Below, one piece after another: positions 8,647-18,118 of a stretch of 64,000 bases of DNA (positions are counted from its first letter, which is position 1; each line of letters begins with the position of its first letter). The notes below the pieces were generated by a model. The model saw nothing but the letters and a program-made list of their open reading frames with translations, made no database searches and was not told the DNA's origin. The translations under genes and the position numbers were made by a program. Source of the stretch: Pseudomonas azerbaijanoccidentalis (lineage in GTDB: Bacteria; Pseudomonadota; Gammaproteobacteria; Pseudomonadales; Pseudomonadaceae); the NCBI RefSeq assembly GCF_019145495.1, contig NZ_JAHSTU010000005.1, positions 62,001 to 126,000 on the forward strand. The letters are read 5' to 3'.

Positions 8647-9465
8647 TCAGAATTTCTCGGGGATTTTCTTCAGCGGGTAATCCGGCTCGCGATAACCACC
8701 GGGCTTCTGGCGCTTGGGCAACACCACCTTGTCGCGCGGCACGTCTTTGTAGGGAATGCGACTGAGCAAATCGCTGATGATGTTGAGCCGCGCCCGGCGC
8801 TTGTCGTTGGAATTGGCCACCAGCCACGGCGCGTGATCGGTGTCGGTCGCTTCGAACATGTCGTCACGTGCCCGGGAGTAGTCATACCAGCGGCTATAGG
8901 ACTTGAGGTCCATGGGCGTCAGTTTCCAGATTTTCCGCCCGTCCTTGATCCGCGCTTGCAGTCGCCGGGTCTGTTCTTCAGGGCTGACTTCCAGCCAATA
9001 CTTCACCAGGATCACGCCGGAGTCGACGATTGCGCGCTCCACATGCGGGACAGACTTGAGGAACGTGTCCACCTGTTCCTGGGTGCAGAAGTTCATCACG
9101 CGCTCGACGCCTGCGCGGTTGTACCAACTGCGGTCGAAGATCACCACTTCGCCCGCCGCCGGCAGGTGTGGCAGGTAGCGCTGGACATACATCTGGCTTT
9201 TTTCACGCTCGGTCGGTGCCGGCAACGCCACGACCCGAAAGACCCGTGGGCTGACCCGCTCGGTGAGTGCCTTGATGGTCCCGCCCTTGCCCGCGCCGTC
9301 GCGCCCCTCGAAAACAATGCAGATCTTGATGCCGTTGGTTTTCACCCATTCCTGCAACTTGACCAGCTCGACGTGCAATCGGCGCAGCTGTTCCAGATAG
9401 TCCTTGTTCTTCAGCTTCGGGTCTTCAACGGAACCCTTAGCGGCGTTTTTCTTACCCTTTGCCAT
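8647..9465 (-). CDS. ppk2: Polyphosphate kinase 2
   Basis: This 272-residue single-domain PPK2 transfers phosphate between polyphosphate and nucleoside diphosphates in the cytoplasm. The Walker A loop GRDGAGKGG is near residue 54, and the Walker B region with FDRSWYNRAGVERVM is near 116. Both are hallmarks of class I PPK2. Two starts are in frame, a TTG and an ATG two codons later. GAGG stands 8 bases before the ATG, so I use that. The N terminus is lysine rich. The gene is followed at 48 bases by the SulP transporter gene, a pairing that suggests co-expression but not a known pathway. Confidence 0.92.
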   Translation of the reverse strand: MAKGKKNAAKGSVEDPKLKNKDYLEQLRRLHVELVKLQEWVKTNGIKICIVFEGRDGAGKGGTIKALTERVSPRVFRVVALPAPTEREKSQMYVQRYLPHLPAAGEVVIFDRSWYNRAGVERVMNFCTQEQVDTFLKSVPHVERAIVDSGVILVKYWLEVSPEEQTRRLQARIKDGRKIWKLTPMDLKSYSRWYDYSRARDDMFEATDTDHAPWLVANSNDKRRARLNIISDLLSRIPYKDVPRDKVVLPKRQKPGGYREPDYPLKKIPEKF

Positions 9466-9582
9466 GACCAAGACCTCGCAAATGCCCGTGCCTGGAGACT
9501 CGACGCTGTGACTGACCGCGTGAGTCTAGTCCATGGTCAATCACTCGACATGGCGGGTCCGGGGAGAAATGTCGGGCTGGTT

Positions 9583-10356
9583 TCAGCCTCCCGTCGCCTG
9601 CCGATACTGGCGCGGGGTAAACCCGGTCGACGCCTTGAACTGGCGGGTAAAGGCGCTGTGGTCCGTGTAGCCGCACTGCAAGGCAACCTCGGTGATTGGC
9701 ATCTCGGTGTGCAGCAATCGATGGGCATGCTCCAGGCGCACTTTCTGGATCATCTGCCGGGGCGTCAGGTGGAACACACGCTTGCAGTACCTTTCCAGTT
9801 GCGCCACCGAAATGCCGGCGATGCGTGTCAGTTCGCCAAGGCTGACGCGACGATGAAAATGCGTGCGGATGTGCTCGTCCACCGCCGCCAGGCGCTGGTA
9901 CGCCGGATGGGTGTCACTGGCCGATTGCAGGTCGACCGAAATGCCCACCAGGCCAATGATTTCTCCCTTGCGGTTGTACAGCGGCCGTTTGTGCGTGAGG
10001 CACCAACCGGGCTCGCGGCTCCCGTACAGGTGCAGCTCCAGTTGATCTTCCAGGACAAAGCCCTGCTCCAGCACCCGTCGATCCTGCTCGGTATAGCCAG
10101 GCCCCAGTTGTTCGGGAAAAACCTCGGCGCTGGTTCTGCCCAACAGCGGTTGCAACTGCTTGAGACCGCAGCGCTGGACCAGCGTGTGATTGGCCATGAC
10201 ATAGCGCGCCTGAACATCCTTGATGAAGATCGCGGCATTGGGAATTACGTCCAGCATCGGTAGTAGCAACGCGACGCCTGCGAGCAATTGCTCCATGGTT
10301 TCAGGACGATGCTGCTCGTTCCCCTGGCACAGGATCGCAAAGGCGTTCTGCGTCAT
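9583..10356 (-). CDS. AraC family regulator with N-terminal PAS domain, probable hydroxyproline regulator
   Basis: This 257-residue protein has a PAS-like sensor at about residues 33-145. It begins LDVIPNAAIFIKDVQARYVMANHT and ends GEIIGLVGISVDLQ, a classic PAS pattern (core LDVIPNAAIFIKD). An AraC two-helix-turn-helix domain follows at about 155-255, including ITEVALQCGYTDHSAFTRQFK (core VALQCGYTDHSAFTRQF). It is transcribed away from the hydroxyproline operon across 260 bases, so it is the likely activator of those genes. The ATG three codons after a GTG was chosen as start, with GGGAGAG upstream. That the PAS domain senses a pathway metabolite is inference. Confidence 0.85.
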   Translation of the reverse strand: MTQNAFAILCQGNEQHRPETMEQLLAGVALLLPMLDVIPNAAIFIKDVQARYVMANHTLVQRCGLKQLQPLLGRTSAEVFPEQLGPGYTEQDRRVLEQGFVLEDQLELHLYGSREPGWCLTHKRPLYNRKGEIIGLVGISVDLQSASDTHPAYQRLAAVDEHIRTHFHRRVSLGELTRIAGISVAQLERYCKRVFHLTPRQMIQKVRLEHAHRLLHTEMPITEVALQCGYTDHSAFTRQFKASTGFTPRQYRQATGG

Positions 10357-10615
10357 GAGTCTCACTCTCCCACGGTGCGGATCGGCGAAAGCCCAGCAGC
10401 TTGCATCAAGGCCGGGACGCTGTCGAGACGAGATCCTGACTTCAAAGCGGCAATCCAGATTGTGCTGATTTCGTCATCGCGGCCCACACAAACCATCAAT
10501 CGCAGCAGCCACGGCGAGTGCAATCTATCGCCATTGCTGCCTTCGGCGACACCGACGACAGCGTTATCAGTGACATCACACCTGCCTATCCAATAACCCA
10601 CAAGAAGGCGACGCT

Positions 10616-12262
10616 ATGTCAGGCAAAGGCAAGTTCAAAAAACAACTTTCGTTGATAGACCTTACGTTTATCGGACTGGGGGCCATCTTCGGTTCCGGTT
10701 GGCTGTTTGCGGCCAGCCACGTTTCCGCAATTGCGGGGCCGGCGGGGATTTTTTCCTGGCTGCTGGGCGGCTTCGCCGTGTTGCTGCTGGGCATCGTTTA
10801 CTGTGAATTGGGCGCGGCGTTGCCCCGTGCCGGTGGCGTGGTTCGCTACCCGGTTTACTCCCACGGCCCTTTGCTCGGCTACTTGATGGGTTTCATCACC
10901 CTGATCGCCTTCTCCAGCCTGGTGGCGATTGAAGTGGTCGCCGCGCGCCAATACGCCGCCGCGTGGTTTCCCTCATTGACCCGGGCCGGTTCCAGCAATC
11001 CAACAGCGCTTGGCTGGCTGCTTCAATTCGGCCTGCTGTGCCTGTTCTTCATGCTCAATTACTACAGCGTGAAAACGTTCGCCAAGGCCAACAACCTGAT
11101 CAGCATGTTCAAGTTCATCGTGCCGTTGCTGGTGATCGGCGTGCTGTTCACCTTTTTCAAACCGGAGAACTTCCAGTCCCAGGGTTTCATGCCGTTCGGC
11201 CTGTCCGGTGTCGAGATGGCGGTGTCTGCCGGCGGCATTATCTTCGCTTATCTGGGGCTGACGCCGATCATCTCGGTGGCCAGCGAAGTGAAGAACCCGC
11301 AACGCACCATTCCGATTGCGCTGATCCTTTCGGTGCTGCTCTCGACTGCAATTTATGTGCTGCTGCAAGTGGCATTCCTCGGTGGCGTCCCCACTGAGAT
11401 GCTCGCCAACGGCTGGGCCGGCGTCACCAAGGAACTGGCATTGCCTTACCGCGACATCGCCCTGGCGCTGGGTGTGGGTTGGCTGGCGTACCTGGTCGTC
11501 GCTGACGCGGTGATCTCCCCAAGCGGTTGCGGCAACATCTACATGAACGCCACGCCCCGCGTGATCTATGGCTGGGCGCAAACCGGCACGTTCTTCAAAG
11601 TCTTCACGCGCATTGACGAAAAGTCCGGTATCCCGCGTCCGGCGCTGTGGCTGACCTTCGCGCTGTCAGTGTTCTGGACCCTGCCCTTCCCGTCCTGGGA
11701 AGCCCTGATCAACGTGGTGTCCGCCGCGCTGGTGTTGAGCTACGCCGTGGCACCAGTCTCCGTTGCCGCACTGCGCCGCAACGCGCCGGACATGCCACGC
11801 CCGTTCCGGGTCAAGCACATGGGTATCCTCGGCCCGGTCTCGTTCATCATCGCCGCGCTGATCGTCTACTGGTCTGGCTGGAACACCGTGTCCTGGCTGC
11901 TCGGCCTGCAAATCCTGATGTTCGTGATCTACCTGCTGTGCGGTCGCTTCGTGCCGACCCAACACCTGAGCCTGGCCCAACAGGTGCGTTCTTCGGCATG
12001 GCTGATCGGCTTCTACGCCGTGACCATCGTGCTCTCCTGGCTCGGCAGCTTCGGCGGCATGGGCGTCCTCACCCATCCGTTCGACACCCTGGTCGTGGCG
12101 GCCTGTGCTTTGGGCATTTACTACTGGGGCGCGGCCACCGGGGTACCGGCGCATCTGGTTCGCCTGGAAGAAGAGGATGCTGAAAGCGAAGCCGATCCTG
12201 TTCACACCAGCACGACCAAGGGCCAACGCCCTATCGGTGTATCCGCCCAGACCTCTCGCTGA
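10616..12262 (+). CDS. APC family amino acid permease, probable hydroxyproline importer
   Basis: This 548-residue inner-membrane protein has about 12 to 14 hydrophobic segments. The first contains FIGLGAIFGSGWLFA, the APC-superfamily GxG signature for substrate amine/carboxyl binding. A conserved APC loop, ASEVKNPQRTIPIAL, is near residue 225. The C-terminal ~30 residues are hydrophilic. The start has AAGGCG about 6 bases upstream. It is the first gene of the rightward 4-hydroxyproline operon, so the substrate is most likely trans-4-hydroxy-L-proline, though this rests on context only. Confidence 0.87.
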   Translation: MSGKGKFKKQLSLIDLTFIGLGAIFGSGWLFAASHVSAIAGPAGIFSWLLGGFAVLLLGIVYCELGAALPRAGGVVRYPVYSHGPLLGYLMGFITLIAFSSLVAIEVVAARQYAAAWFPSLTRAGSSNPTALGWLLQFGLLCLFFMLNYYSVKTFAKANNLISMFKFIVPLLVIGVLFTFFKPENFQSQGFMPFGLSGVEMAVSAGGIIFAYLGLTPIISVASEVKNPQRTIPIALILSVLLSTAIYVLLQVAFLGGVPTEMLANGWAGVTKELALPYRDIALALGVGWLAYLVVADAVISPSGCGNIYMNATPRVIYGWAQTGTFFKVFTRIDEKSGIPRPALWLTFALSVFWTLPFPSWEALINVVSAALVLSYAVAPVSVAALRRNAPDMPRPFRVKHMGILGPVSFIIAALIVYWSGWNTVSWLLGLQILMFVIYLLCGRFVPTQHLSLAQQVRSSAWLIGFYAVTIVLSWLGSFGGMGVLTHPFDTLVVAACALGIYYWGAATGVPAHLVRLEEEDAESEADPVHTSTTKGQRPIGVSAQTSR

Positions 12263-12306
12263 AATTCAGGCCAACCCGCCTGCAGGTTCCTCAAAAGGAA
12301 AGGTTT

Positions 12307-13233
12307 ATGAAAAAAGTACATGTCATTGATTCCCACACCGGCGGCGAGCCGACTCGCCTGGTGATGTCGGGCCTGCCCCCGTTGTCCGGCCAGACCATGG
12401 TCGAGAAGCGCGATGCCCTGCGCGACCAGCATGACCAATGGCGTCGCGCGTGCCTGCTGGAGCCCCGGGGCAACGACGTGCTGGTCGGCGCGTTGTACTG
12501 CGAACCGGTATCGTCGGACGCCACCTGCGGGGTGATTTTCTTCAACAACACGGGCTACCTCGGCATGTGCGGTCACGGCACCATCGGCCTGGTGAATTCT
12601 TTGCATTACCTGGGGCATATCCAGCCCGGTGAGCACAAGATCGACACGCCGGTCGGCCCGGTCAGCGCCACGCTGCATGAAGACGGCAACGTCACGCTGC
12701 GCAATGTGCCCGCTTACCGCTATCGCCAACAGGTGCCGGTCGAAGTGCCTGGCCACGGCCGTGTGTATGGCGACATTGCCTGGGGTGGCAACTGGTTTTT
12801 CCTGGTGTCCGACCACGGCAAGACGTTGCAGATGGACAACGTCGAAGCCCTGACTGAATACACCTGGGCGATGCTCAAGGCACTCGAAACCCAAGGCATT
12901 CACGGCGCAGACGGCGCGCTCATCGACCATGTCGAGCTGTTCGCCGAAGACGCTGAGGCCGACAGCCGCAACTTCGTCATGTGCCCCGGCAAAGCCTACG
13001 ACCGCTCGCCCTGCGGCACCGGCACCAGCGCCAAATTAGCCTGCCTGGCGGCTGACGAAAAACTCGCCGCCGGTGAGCGTTGGGTCCAGTCCAGCATCAC
13101 CGGCAGCCAGTTTGTCGGCAGCTACGAATGGGAAGGCGAACGCATCCGCCCTTCCATCACTGGCCGCGCCTACATGACCGCCGACGCCACGCTGCTGATC
13201 GACGAAAAGGATCCCTTTGCGTGGGGCATTTGA
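12307..13233 (+). CDS. 4-hydroxyproline 2-epimerase
   Basis: This 308-residue proline-racemase-family enzyme converts trans-4-hydroxy-L-proline to cis-4-hydroxy-D-proline in the cytoplasm. The two catalytic cysteines of the family are present: Cys88 in MCGHGTIG and Cys236 in SPCGTGTSAK. The GNDV and DRSPCGTG segments and the 308-residue length match bacterial hydroxyproline epimerases rather than proline racemase. It sits 44 bases after the permease and begins the enzymatic part of the operon. AAAGGAAAGG precedes the start. The literature symbols lhpA and hypRE both exist, so I leave the symbol blank. Confidence 0.93.
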   Translation: MKKVHVIDSHTGGEPTRLVMSGLPPLSGQTMVEKRDALRDQHDQWRRACLLEPRGNDVLVGALYCEPVSSDATCGVIFFNNTGYLGMCGHGTIGLVNSLHYLGHIQPGEHKIDTPVGPVSATLHEDGNVTLRNVPAYRYRQQVPVEVPGHGRVYGDIAWGGNWFFLVSDHGKTLQMDNVEALTEYTWAMLKALETQGIHGADGALIDHVELFAEDAEADSRNFVMCPGKAYDRSPCGTGTSAKLACLAADEKLAAGERWVQSSITGSQFVGSYEWEGERIRPSITGRAYMTADATLLIDEKDPFAWGI

Positions 13234-13288
13234 GCCCCTCGCCTTTTCCTTCAACACCTCTGAATGAACGCTTCAAGGAGTTACAACA

Positions 13289-14236
13289 ATGAGCGACAAC
13301 ATCTTCACTGGCTGCATTCCTGCGCTGATGACCCCGTGCACCGCTGACCGCAAACCGGATTTCGACGCACTGGTGGCCAAGGGTCGCGAGCTGATCGACA
13401 TTGGCATGAGCGCCGTCGTGTATTGCGGTTCCATGGGTGACTGGCCGTTGCTGACCGAAGCCGAACGCCAGGAAGGCGTGGCGCGTCTGGTGGCCGCCGG
13501 TGTTCCAACCATCGTCGGCACCGGTGCGGTCAACAGCCGTGAAGCCGTATCTCACGCGGCACATGCTGCAAAAGTCGGCGCCCATGGCCTGATGGTGATT
13601 CCTCGGGTGCTGTCCCGTGGCGCGTCGGCGACGGCGCAGAAGGCTCACTTCGCCGCGATCCTCAAGGCTGCGCCGAGTCTGCCGGCAGTGATCTACAACA
13701 GCCCCTACTACGGCTTCGCCACCCGTGCAGACCTGTTCTTTGAATTGCGCCGCGAGTACCCGAACCTGATCGGCTTCAAGGAATTCGGCGGTGCCGCCGA
13801 CCTGCGCTACGCCGCTGAGCACATCACCTCCCAGGATGACGACGTGACCTTGATGGTCGGTGTCGACACCCAAGTGGTGCATGGCTTCGTCAATTGCAAC
13901 GCCACCGGCGCCATCACCGGCATCGGCAACGCCTTGCCGCGCGAAGTGCTGCAATTGGTGGCCCTGAGCAAGCAAGCCGCCAAAGGGGACGCCAAGGCTC
14001 GCCGTCAGGCACGGGAATTGGAAGCGGCGCTGGCGGTGCTGTCGTCCTTCGACGAGGGCTGCGACCTGGTGTTGTATTACAAACACCTGATGGTGCTCAA
14101 CGGCGACAAGGAGTACGCCCTGCACTTCAACGAAACCGATGTGCTCAGCGATGCCCAGCGTCGTTACGCCGAGAACCAGTACGCGTTGTTCCGCCAGTGG
14201 TACGAGCACTGGTCGGCCGAACAGAACGTCGCCTGA
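13289..14236 (+). CDS. 1-pyrroline-4-hydroxy-2-carboxylate deaminase (DapA family)
   Basis: This 315-residue dihydrodipicolinate-synthase-family lyase should deaminate and dehydrate 1-pyrroline-4-hydroxy-2-carboxylate to alpha-ketoglutarate semialdehyde. The Schiff-base lysine is Lys164 in LIGFKEFGG, and the family tyrosine is in the NSPYYG motif (about 140). The glycine-rich YCGSMGDWPLLT segment is near 45. The family alone does not prove the substrate. The neighbours are a hydroxyproline epimerase, a semialdehyde dehydrogenase and a D-amino-acid oxidase-type protein, which leaves this as the only candidate for the step. GGAG precedes the start. Confidence 0.9.
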   Translation: MSDNIFTGCIPALMTPCTADRKPDFDALVAKGRELIDIGMSAVVYCGSMGDWPLLTEAERQEGVARLVAAGVPTIVGTGAVNSREAVSHAAHAAKVGAHGLMVIPRVLSRGASATAQKAHFAAILKAAPSLPAVIYNSPYYGFATRADLFFELRREYPNLIGFKEFGGAADLRYAAEHITSQDDDVTLMVGVDTQVVHGFVNCNATGAITGIGNALPREVLQLVALSKQAAKGDAKARRQARELEAALAVLSSFDEGCDLVLYYKHLMVLNGDKEYALHFNETDVLSDAQRRYAENQYALFRQWYEHWSAEQNVA

Positions 14237-14309
14237 CGCTCTGTACAGCGGCGCGCCAGTTCGCGCCGCTTTTGTTTTTGTCCTCATTTGTTTTTTTCAG
14301 GAAATGACC

Positions 14310-15887
14310 ATGACTCTGACAGGCAACATGCTGATCGGTCAGCAAGCCATCACCGGCCACCGCGAAGCGATTCGGGCGATCAATCCAGCCACTGACCTGC
14401 CGCTGGAGCCGGCCTACCTCGGCGGCAGCGGCGAGCATGTCGAGCAGGCGTGCACGCTGGCATGGACGGCCTTCGACCGTTATCGCGAAACCTCACTGGC
14501 GACACGCGCCGACTTCCTCGAAACCATCGCCATTGAAATCGAAGCCCTGGGCGATGAGTTGATCGATCGGGCCGTGGCCGAAACAGGCCTGCCGCGTGCG
14601 CGCATCCAAGGCGAACGTGGCCGCACCTGCCAGCAGCTGCGCACCTTCGCCCGCACCGTGCGCGCCGGTGAATGGCTGGACGTACGGGTCGATTCGGCAT
14701 TGCCGGAACGCCAGCCGCTGCCCCGCGCGGATCTGCGTCAGCGCCAGGTAGCGCTGGGGCCGGTGGCAGTGTTTGGCGCGAGCAATTTTCCGCTGGCATT
14801 CTCCGTTGCCGGGGGTGACACCGCCTCGGCGTTGGCCGCCGGTTGCCCGGTGGTGGTCAAGGCCCATAGCGCACACCCCGGCACCAGCGAACTGGTGGGC
14901 CAGGCCGTGGCGCGCGCGGTGAAAAAGTCGGCGCTGCCGGAGGGCGTGTTCTCGTTACTGTTCGGCTCCGGCCGCGAAGTGGGCATCGCGCTGGTCAGCG
15001 ACCCGCGGATCAAAGCCGTGGGTTTCACCGGCTCGCGCAGCGGCGGGATGGCCTTGATCAAAGCCGCCCAATCGCGCCCCGAACCGATTCCGGTGTACGC
15101 GGAAATGAGCTCGATCAATCCGGTGCTGCTGTTTCCCGCAGCGCTTGCGTCGCGTGGCGAAGCGCTGGCGCAAGGCTTCGTCGCCTCGCTGACCCAGGGC
15201 GCCGGTCAGTTCTGTACCAACCCCGGCCTGGTGATTGCCCATCAAGGCCCGGCCCTGGACGCTTTCATCAAGGCAACCGCAGCACTCGTGCAGCGCAGCC
15301 CGGCACAAACCATGCTGACACCCGGCATCTTCAGTGCCTATGAAAACGGCGTCGGCTCGCTGGTTGAACATCCCCACGCTCAAACCCTGGCCGTCGGCTT
15401 GCAAGGCGAAACGCCGAACCAGTGCCAAGCGCACCTGTTCGTCACCCAGGCCGGGGATTTTCTGACGAACGCCGCGTTGCAGGCCGAAATGTTCGGTGCG
15501 GCTTCGCTGATTGTGCAATGTGCCAGCGACGACGAAATCCGCAAGGTCACCGAGCACCTGGAAGGTCAATTGACCGCCACCCTGCACCTGGATGACGCCG
15601 ACATGCCGAGCGCCCGGGCCTTGTTGCCGGTGCTTGAGCGCAAGTCCGGGCGCCTGTTGGTCAATGGCTGGCCGACCGGGGTCGAGGTGTGCGATGCCAT
15701 GGTTCATGGCGGACCGTTCCCGGCGACCTCCGATGCGCGCACGACGTCCGTCGGTACGGCCGCGATCCAGCGGTTCCTGCGGCCGGTTTGCTATCAGGAT
15801 TTCCCCGACAGCCTGCTACCCGCCGCCCTCCGGCACGGCAACCCTCTGCAATTGCGTCGTCTGCTCGACGGCCAGAGAGAGGCCTGA
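14310..15887 (+). CDS. Alpha-ketoglutarate semialdehyde dehydrogenase
   Basis: This 525-residue aldehyde dehydrogenase oxidises 2,5-dioxopentanoate to 2-oxoglutarate with NAD(P). The catalytic cysteine is Cys302 in GQFCTNPG and the general base is Glu265 in YAEMSS. The FGASNFPLAFSVAGGDTASALA segment (core FGASNFPLAFS) near residue 155 is characteristic of the KGSADH group, as is the length. Of several in-frame starts I chose the ATG 7 bases after AGGA. A 57-codon longer reading would run back through the end of the deaminase gene. It supplies the last step of the hydroxyproline pathway. Confidence 0.92.
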   Translation: MTLTGNMLIGQQAITGHREAIRAINPATDLPLEPAYLGGSGEHVEQACTLAWTAFDRYRETSLATRADFLETIAIEIEALGDELIDRAVAETGLPRARIQGERGRTCQQLRTFARTVRAGEWLDVRVDSALPERQPLPRADLRQRQVALGPVAVFGASNFPLAFSVAGGDTASALAAGCPVVVKAHSAHPGTSELVGQAVARAVKKSALPEGVFSLLFGSGREVGIALVSDPRIKAVGFTGSRSGGMALIKAAQSRPEPIPVYAEMSSINPVLLFPAALASRGEALAQGFVASLTQGAGQFCTNPGLVIAHQGPALDAFIKATAALVQRSPAQTMLTPGIFSAYENGVGSLVEHPHAQTLAVGLQGETPNQCQAHLFVTQAGDFLTNAALQAEMFGAASLIVQCASDDEIRKVTEHLEGQLTATLHLDDADMPSARALLPVLERKSGRLLVNGWPTGVEVCDAMVHGGPFPATSDARTTSVGTAAIQRFLRPVCYQDFPDSLLPAALRHGNPLQLRRLLDGQREA

Positions 15888-15890
15888 GGC

Positions 15891-17168
15891 ATGTCCAACG
15901 AGTCCACTGCAAACAATCGCCATGACATTACCGTCATCGGCGCCGGGATCATCGGCGTTGCCTGCGCCCTGCAACTGGCTCGCCAGGGGCTGCGTGTGGT
16001 GGTCATCGACCAGCAGGAGCCGGGTCATGGCGCCTCGTTCGGCAATGCCGGGCACCTGGCGACCGAGCAGGTGTTTCCCATCGCCGACCTGTCGATCCTC
16101 AAGCGCCTGCCCGCCATGCTCATGGACCCGATGGGGCCGTTGCGCCTGGACTGGAAGTACATGCCACGCGCCCTGCCGTGGTTCGCACGGTTGCTGTTGA
16201 ACCTGCGCCCGGCGCCGTTCCAGCGCACAGTGGCCGGCATTCGCGCGCTCAACGAAAGCAGCCTGGGTGCATGGCAGCGCCTGCTTCAGGTGATCACGCG
16301 CCCCGACCTGCTCAAGGAGGACGGTTCGCTGCTGGTGTTCGAACGGCCCGAGTCGCAACCGGCCATTGAGGCGCTACAGGCGCGCATGCGTCAACAACAA
16401 GTGCCGGTCGACCTCTGGCAAGCCAACGCCGTGCGCGACGCCGCGCCGCAATTGAGCGAGCACATTCAGGGAGGATTGTTCTTTGAGCGCACCGGGCATT
16501 TTCTCGACCCTTACCGGGTGGTCTGCGAATTGGTGCATGCTGCCAAGGCCAGCGGTGTGCAATTCATCAAGGGCCGCGTGGAAGGTGGACACGTGCAGGC
16601 AAACGGCGTGTCGCTGATCACCGATCAGGGACACGTCAGCAGCCGCCAGGTCTTGATCGCCTGCGGTGCCCACTCAGCCAGGCTCACCCAAGCGCTGACC
16701 GGCAAGAAAGTGCCATTGGACACCGAGCGCGGCTATCACCTGATGCTGCCCCACGAGCATGATCGGTTGCCGTTTGCCGTCACCTCGCTGGAGCGCAAGT
16801 TCATTATGACGCCCATGGCTGACGGCCTGCGGCTGGCGGGCACCGTCGAGTTCGCCGGCCTGCAAAGCCCGCCGAGCATGCAGCGCGCCTGGCAACTGCA
16901 CCGCCTCAGCAAAGGGCTGTTCCGTCGCGAGCTGAACGCTGAAGCTGCCACGCCGTGGATGGGTTTTCGCCCGTCCCTGCCGGACTCCCTGCCGATCATC
17001 GACAGTGCGTGCGACGGCAAGGTCCTGCTCGCCTTCGGCCACCAGCATCTGGGCCTGACACAAGCGGCGGTCACCGCGGAAATGATTGCTCGGCTAGTCT
17101 CCCCGGCGAACATTTTCCAGAACCATGGGTTGCCGGCCATGGACGCCTACAGGCTGGATCGTTTCTAA
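15891..17168 (+). CDS. FAD-dependent cis-4-hydroxy-D-proline oxidase/dehydrogenase
   Basis: This 425-residue DadA/DAO-family flavoprotein has the FAD dinucleotide-binding motif VIGAGIIGVACALQLA at residues 15-30 and a C-terminal GFRPSLPDSLPII...GHQHLGLT segment typical of D-amino acid dehydrogenases (core GFRPSLPDSLPII). In this operon it would oxidise cis-4-hydroxy-D-proline to 1-pyrroline-4-hydroxy-2-carboxylate, feeding electrons to the respiratory chain. It begins 3 bases after the aldehyde dehydrogenase stop, with GAGAGG 8 bases before the ATG inside that gene's end. It is the last gene of the rightward operon. Confidence 0.88.
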   Translation: MSNESTANNRHDITVIGAGIIGVACALQLARQGLRVVVIDQQEPGHGASFGNAGHLATEQVFPIADLSILKRLPAMLMDPMGPLRLDWKYMPRALPWFARLLLNLRPAPFQRTVAGIRALNESSLGAWQRLLQVITRPDLLKEDGSLLVFERPESQPAIEALQARMRQQQVPVDLWQANAVRDAAPQLSEHIQGGLFFERTGHFLDPYRVVCELVHAAKASGVQFIKGRVEGGHVQANGVSLITDQGHVSSRQVLIACGAHSARLTQALTGKKVPLDTERGYHLMLPHEHDRLPFAVTSLERKFIMTPMADGLRLAGTVEFAGLQSPPSMQRAWQLHRLSKGLFRRELNAEAATPWMGFRPSLPDSLPIIDSACDGKVLLAFGHQHLGLTQAAVTAEMIARLVSPANIFQNHGLPAMDAYRLDRF

Positions 17169-17228
17169 GCCAGATCCGGTCCATGTGCGGCAGCTCGCTT
17201 GCAATCAACCGTTGAAACGGCTGCTGCC

Positions 17229-17852
17229 TCACTGCAACGGTGAAAACTTCGCCGGCAGGTAAATCGTCGAGCACATGTCTTGCAGTTGAGGGCCGGAGTT
17301 TTCCGGTGGCCAGACGCCGTCGGCCACGGCTTGGGTGCGCACTTGCAGGCGTTGTTCCAGAGTGGTCCACGGCCAGATGTGCAAGTAGCGCGGCAGTGAG
17401 CCGTCGGTGGCGTAGAACGCGGCATAAACCGGTGAATACTGTTCGGCGGTTCGCGCTTCGATGGCTTTGCGCCAACCGTCCAGCGTGGGTTGCAGGCCGC
17501 TGCTGATCAGGTCGTAGACCCGCAGTTCATAGAAAGGCCCGTGCTGACTGGCACTCAAAGGCTCAAGGAATGGGAACAGGGTGTAGTTTTCGATGCGCAA
17601 ATCGGTAATGAACGCATTAATGCCAAAGACCTCGCCACCCAGCACAAACCGCTCGCGCTCCGCCTGCCGCAGGCTTTCGTCCGCATAACCGCGCAGCACG
17701 GCGATCTGGTTGAGTTTGCCCAGTTCCGAAGCCCAGCACCCCATCAGCGTCCCGCCAACCTCAGGCTGTGCCAACGCGAGTTCAATGCGCGCCAGGGCAT
17801 CCGCGACGGTGCGGACACGCACGGTAAAAGTGATCAATTCAAAAAAACGCAT
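17229..17852 (-). CDS. NIPSNAP-family protein
   Basis: This 207-residue protein has two alpha/beta-barrel-like repeats of the NIPSNAP type. The second starts FYELRVYDLISSGLQPTLDGW (core FYELRVYDL) near residue 107 and ends with HIWPWTTLEQR, a common NIPSNAP ending. The biochemical role of bacterial NIPSNAP proteins is not established. I chose the ATG with GGAG 6 bases upstream instead of a TTG five codons earlier. It converges with the hydroxyproline operon and is divergent from the next small gene. A link to hydroxyproline use is possible but unproven. Confidence 0.75.
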   Translation of the reverse strand: MRFFELITFTVRVRTVADALARIELALAQPEVGGTLMGCWASELGKLNQIAVLRGYADESLRQAERERFVLGGEVFGINAFITDLRIENYTLFPFLEPLSASQHGPFYELRVYDLISSGLQPTLDGWRKAIEARTAEQYSPVYAAFYATDGSLPRYLHIWPWTTLEQRLQVRTQAVADGVWPPENSGPQLQDMCSTIYLPAKFSPLQ

Positions 17853-18118
17853 AACCCACTCCGACAATTTTCAGCCATCGACGGCTTCCCATTGCGCCAG
17901 CCTATGACAGTGCCCGCGACCGCGATATTGAGGCAAATACCCCATAAGACGGCATTTGCCGCAGTACGCTAGGTAATAGCCTTAGATCAAAGCCTTCCCC
18001 AGATCTCACGAACAGGCAGCCATGAGTCCATGCTGGGTCTGCTACGCTTTTTTATCCTTGAAGGGAATCGGTCAATCAAGGCAAAAGACGGTTTGGCTTG
18101 CCGCATGCGGGGTGAAAT

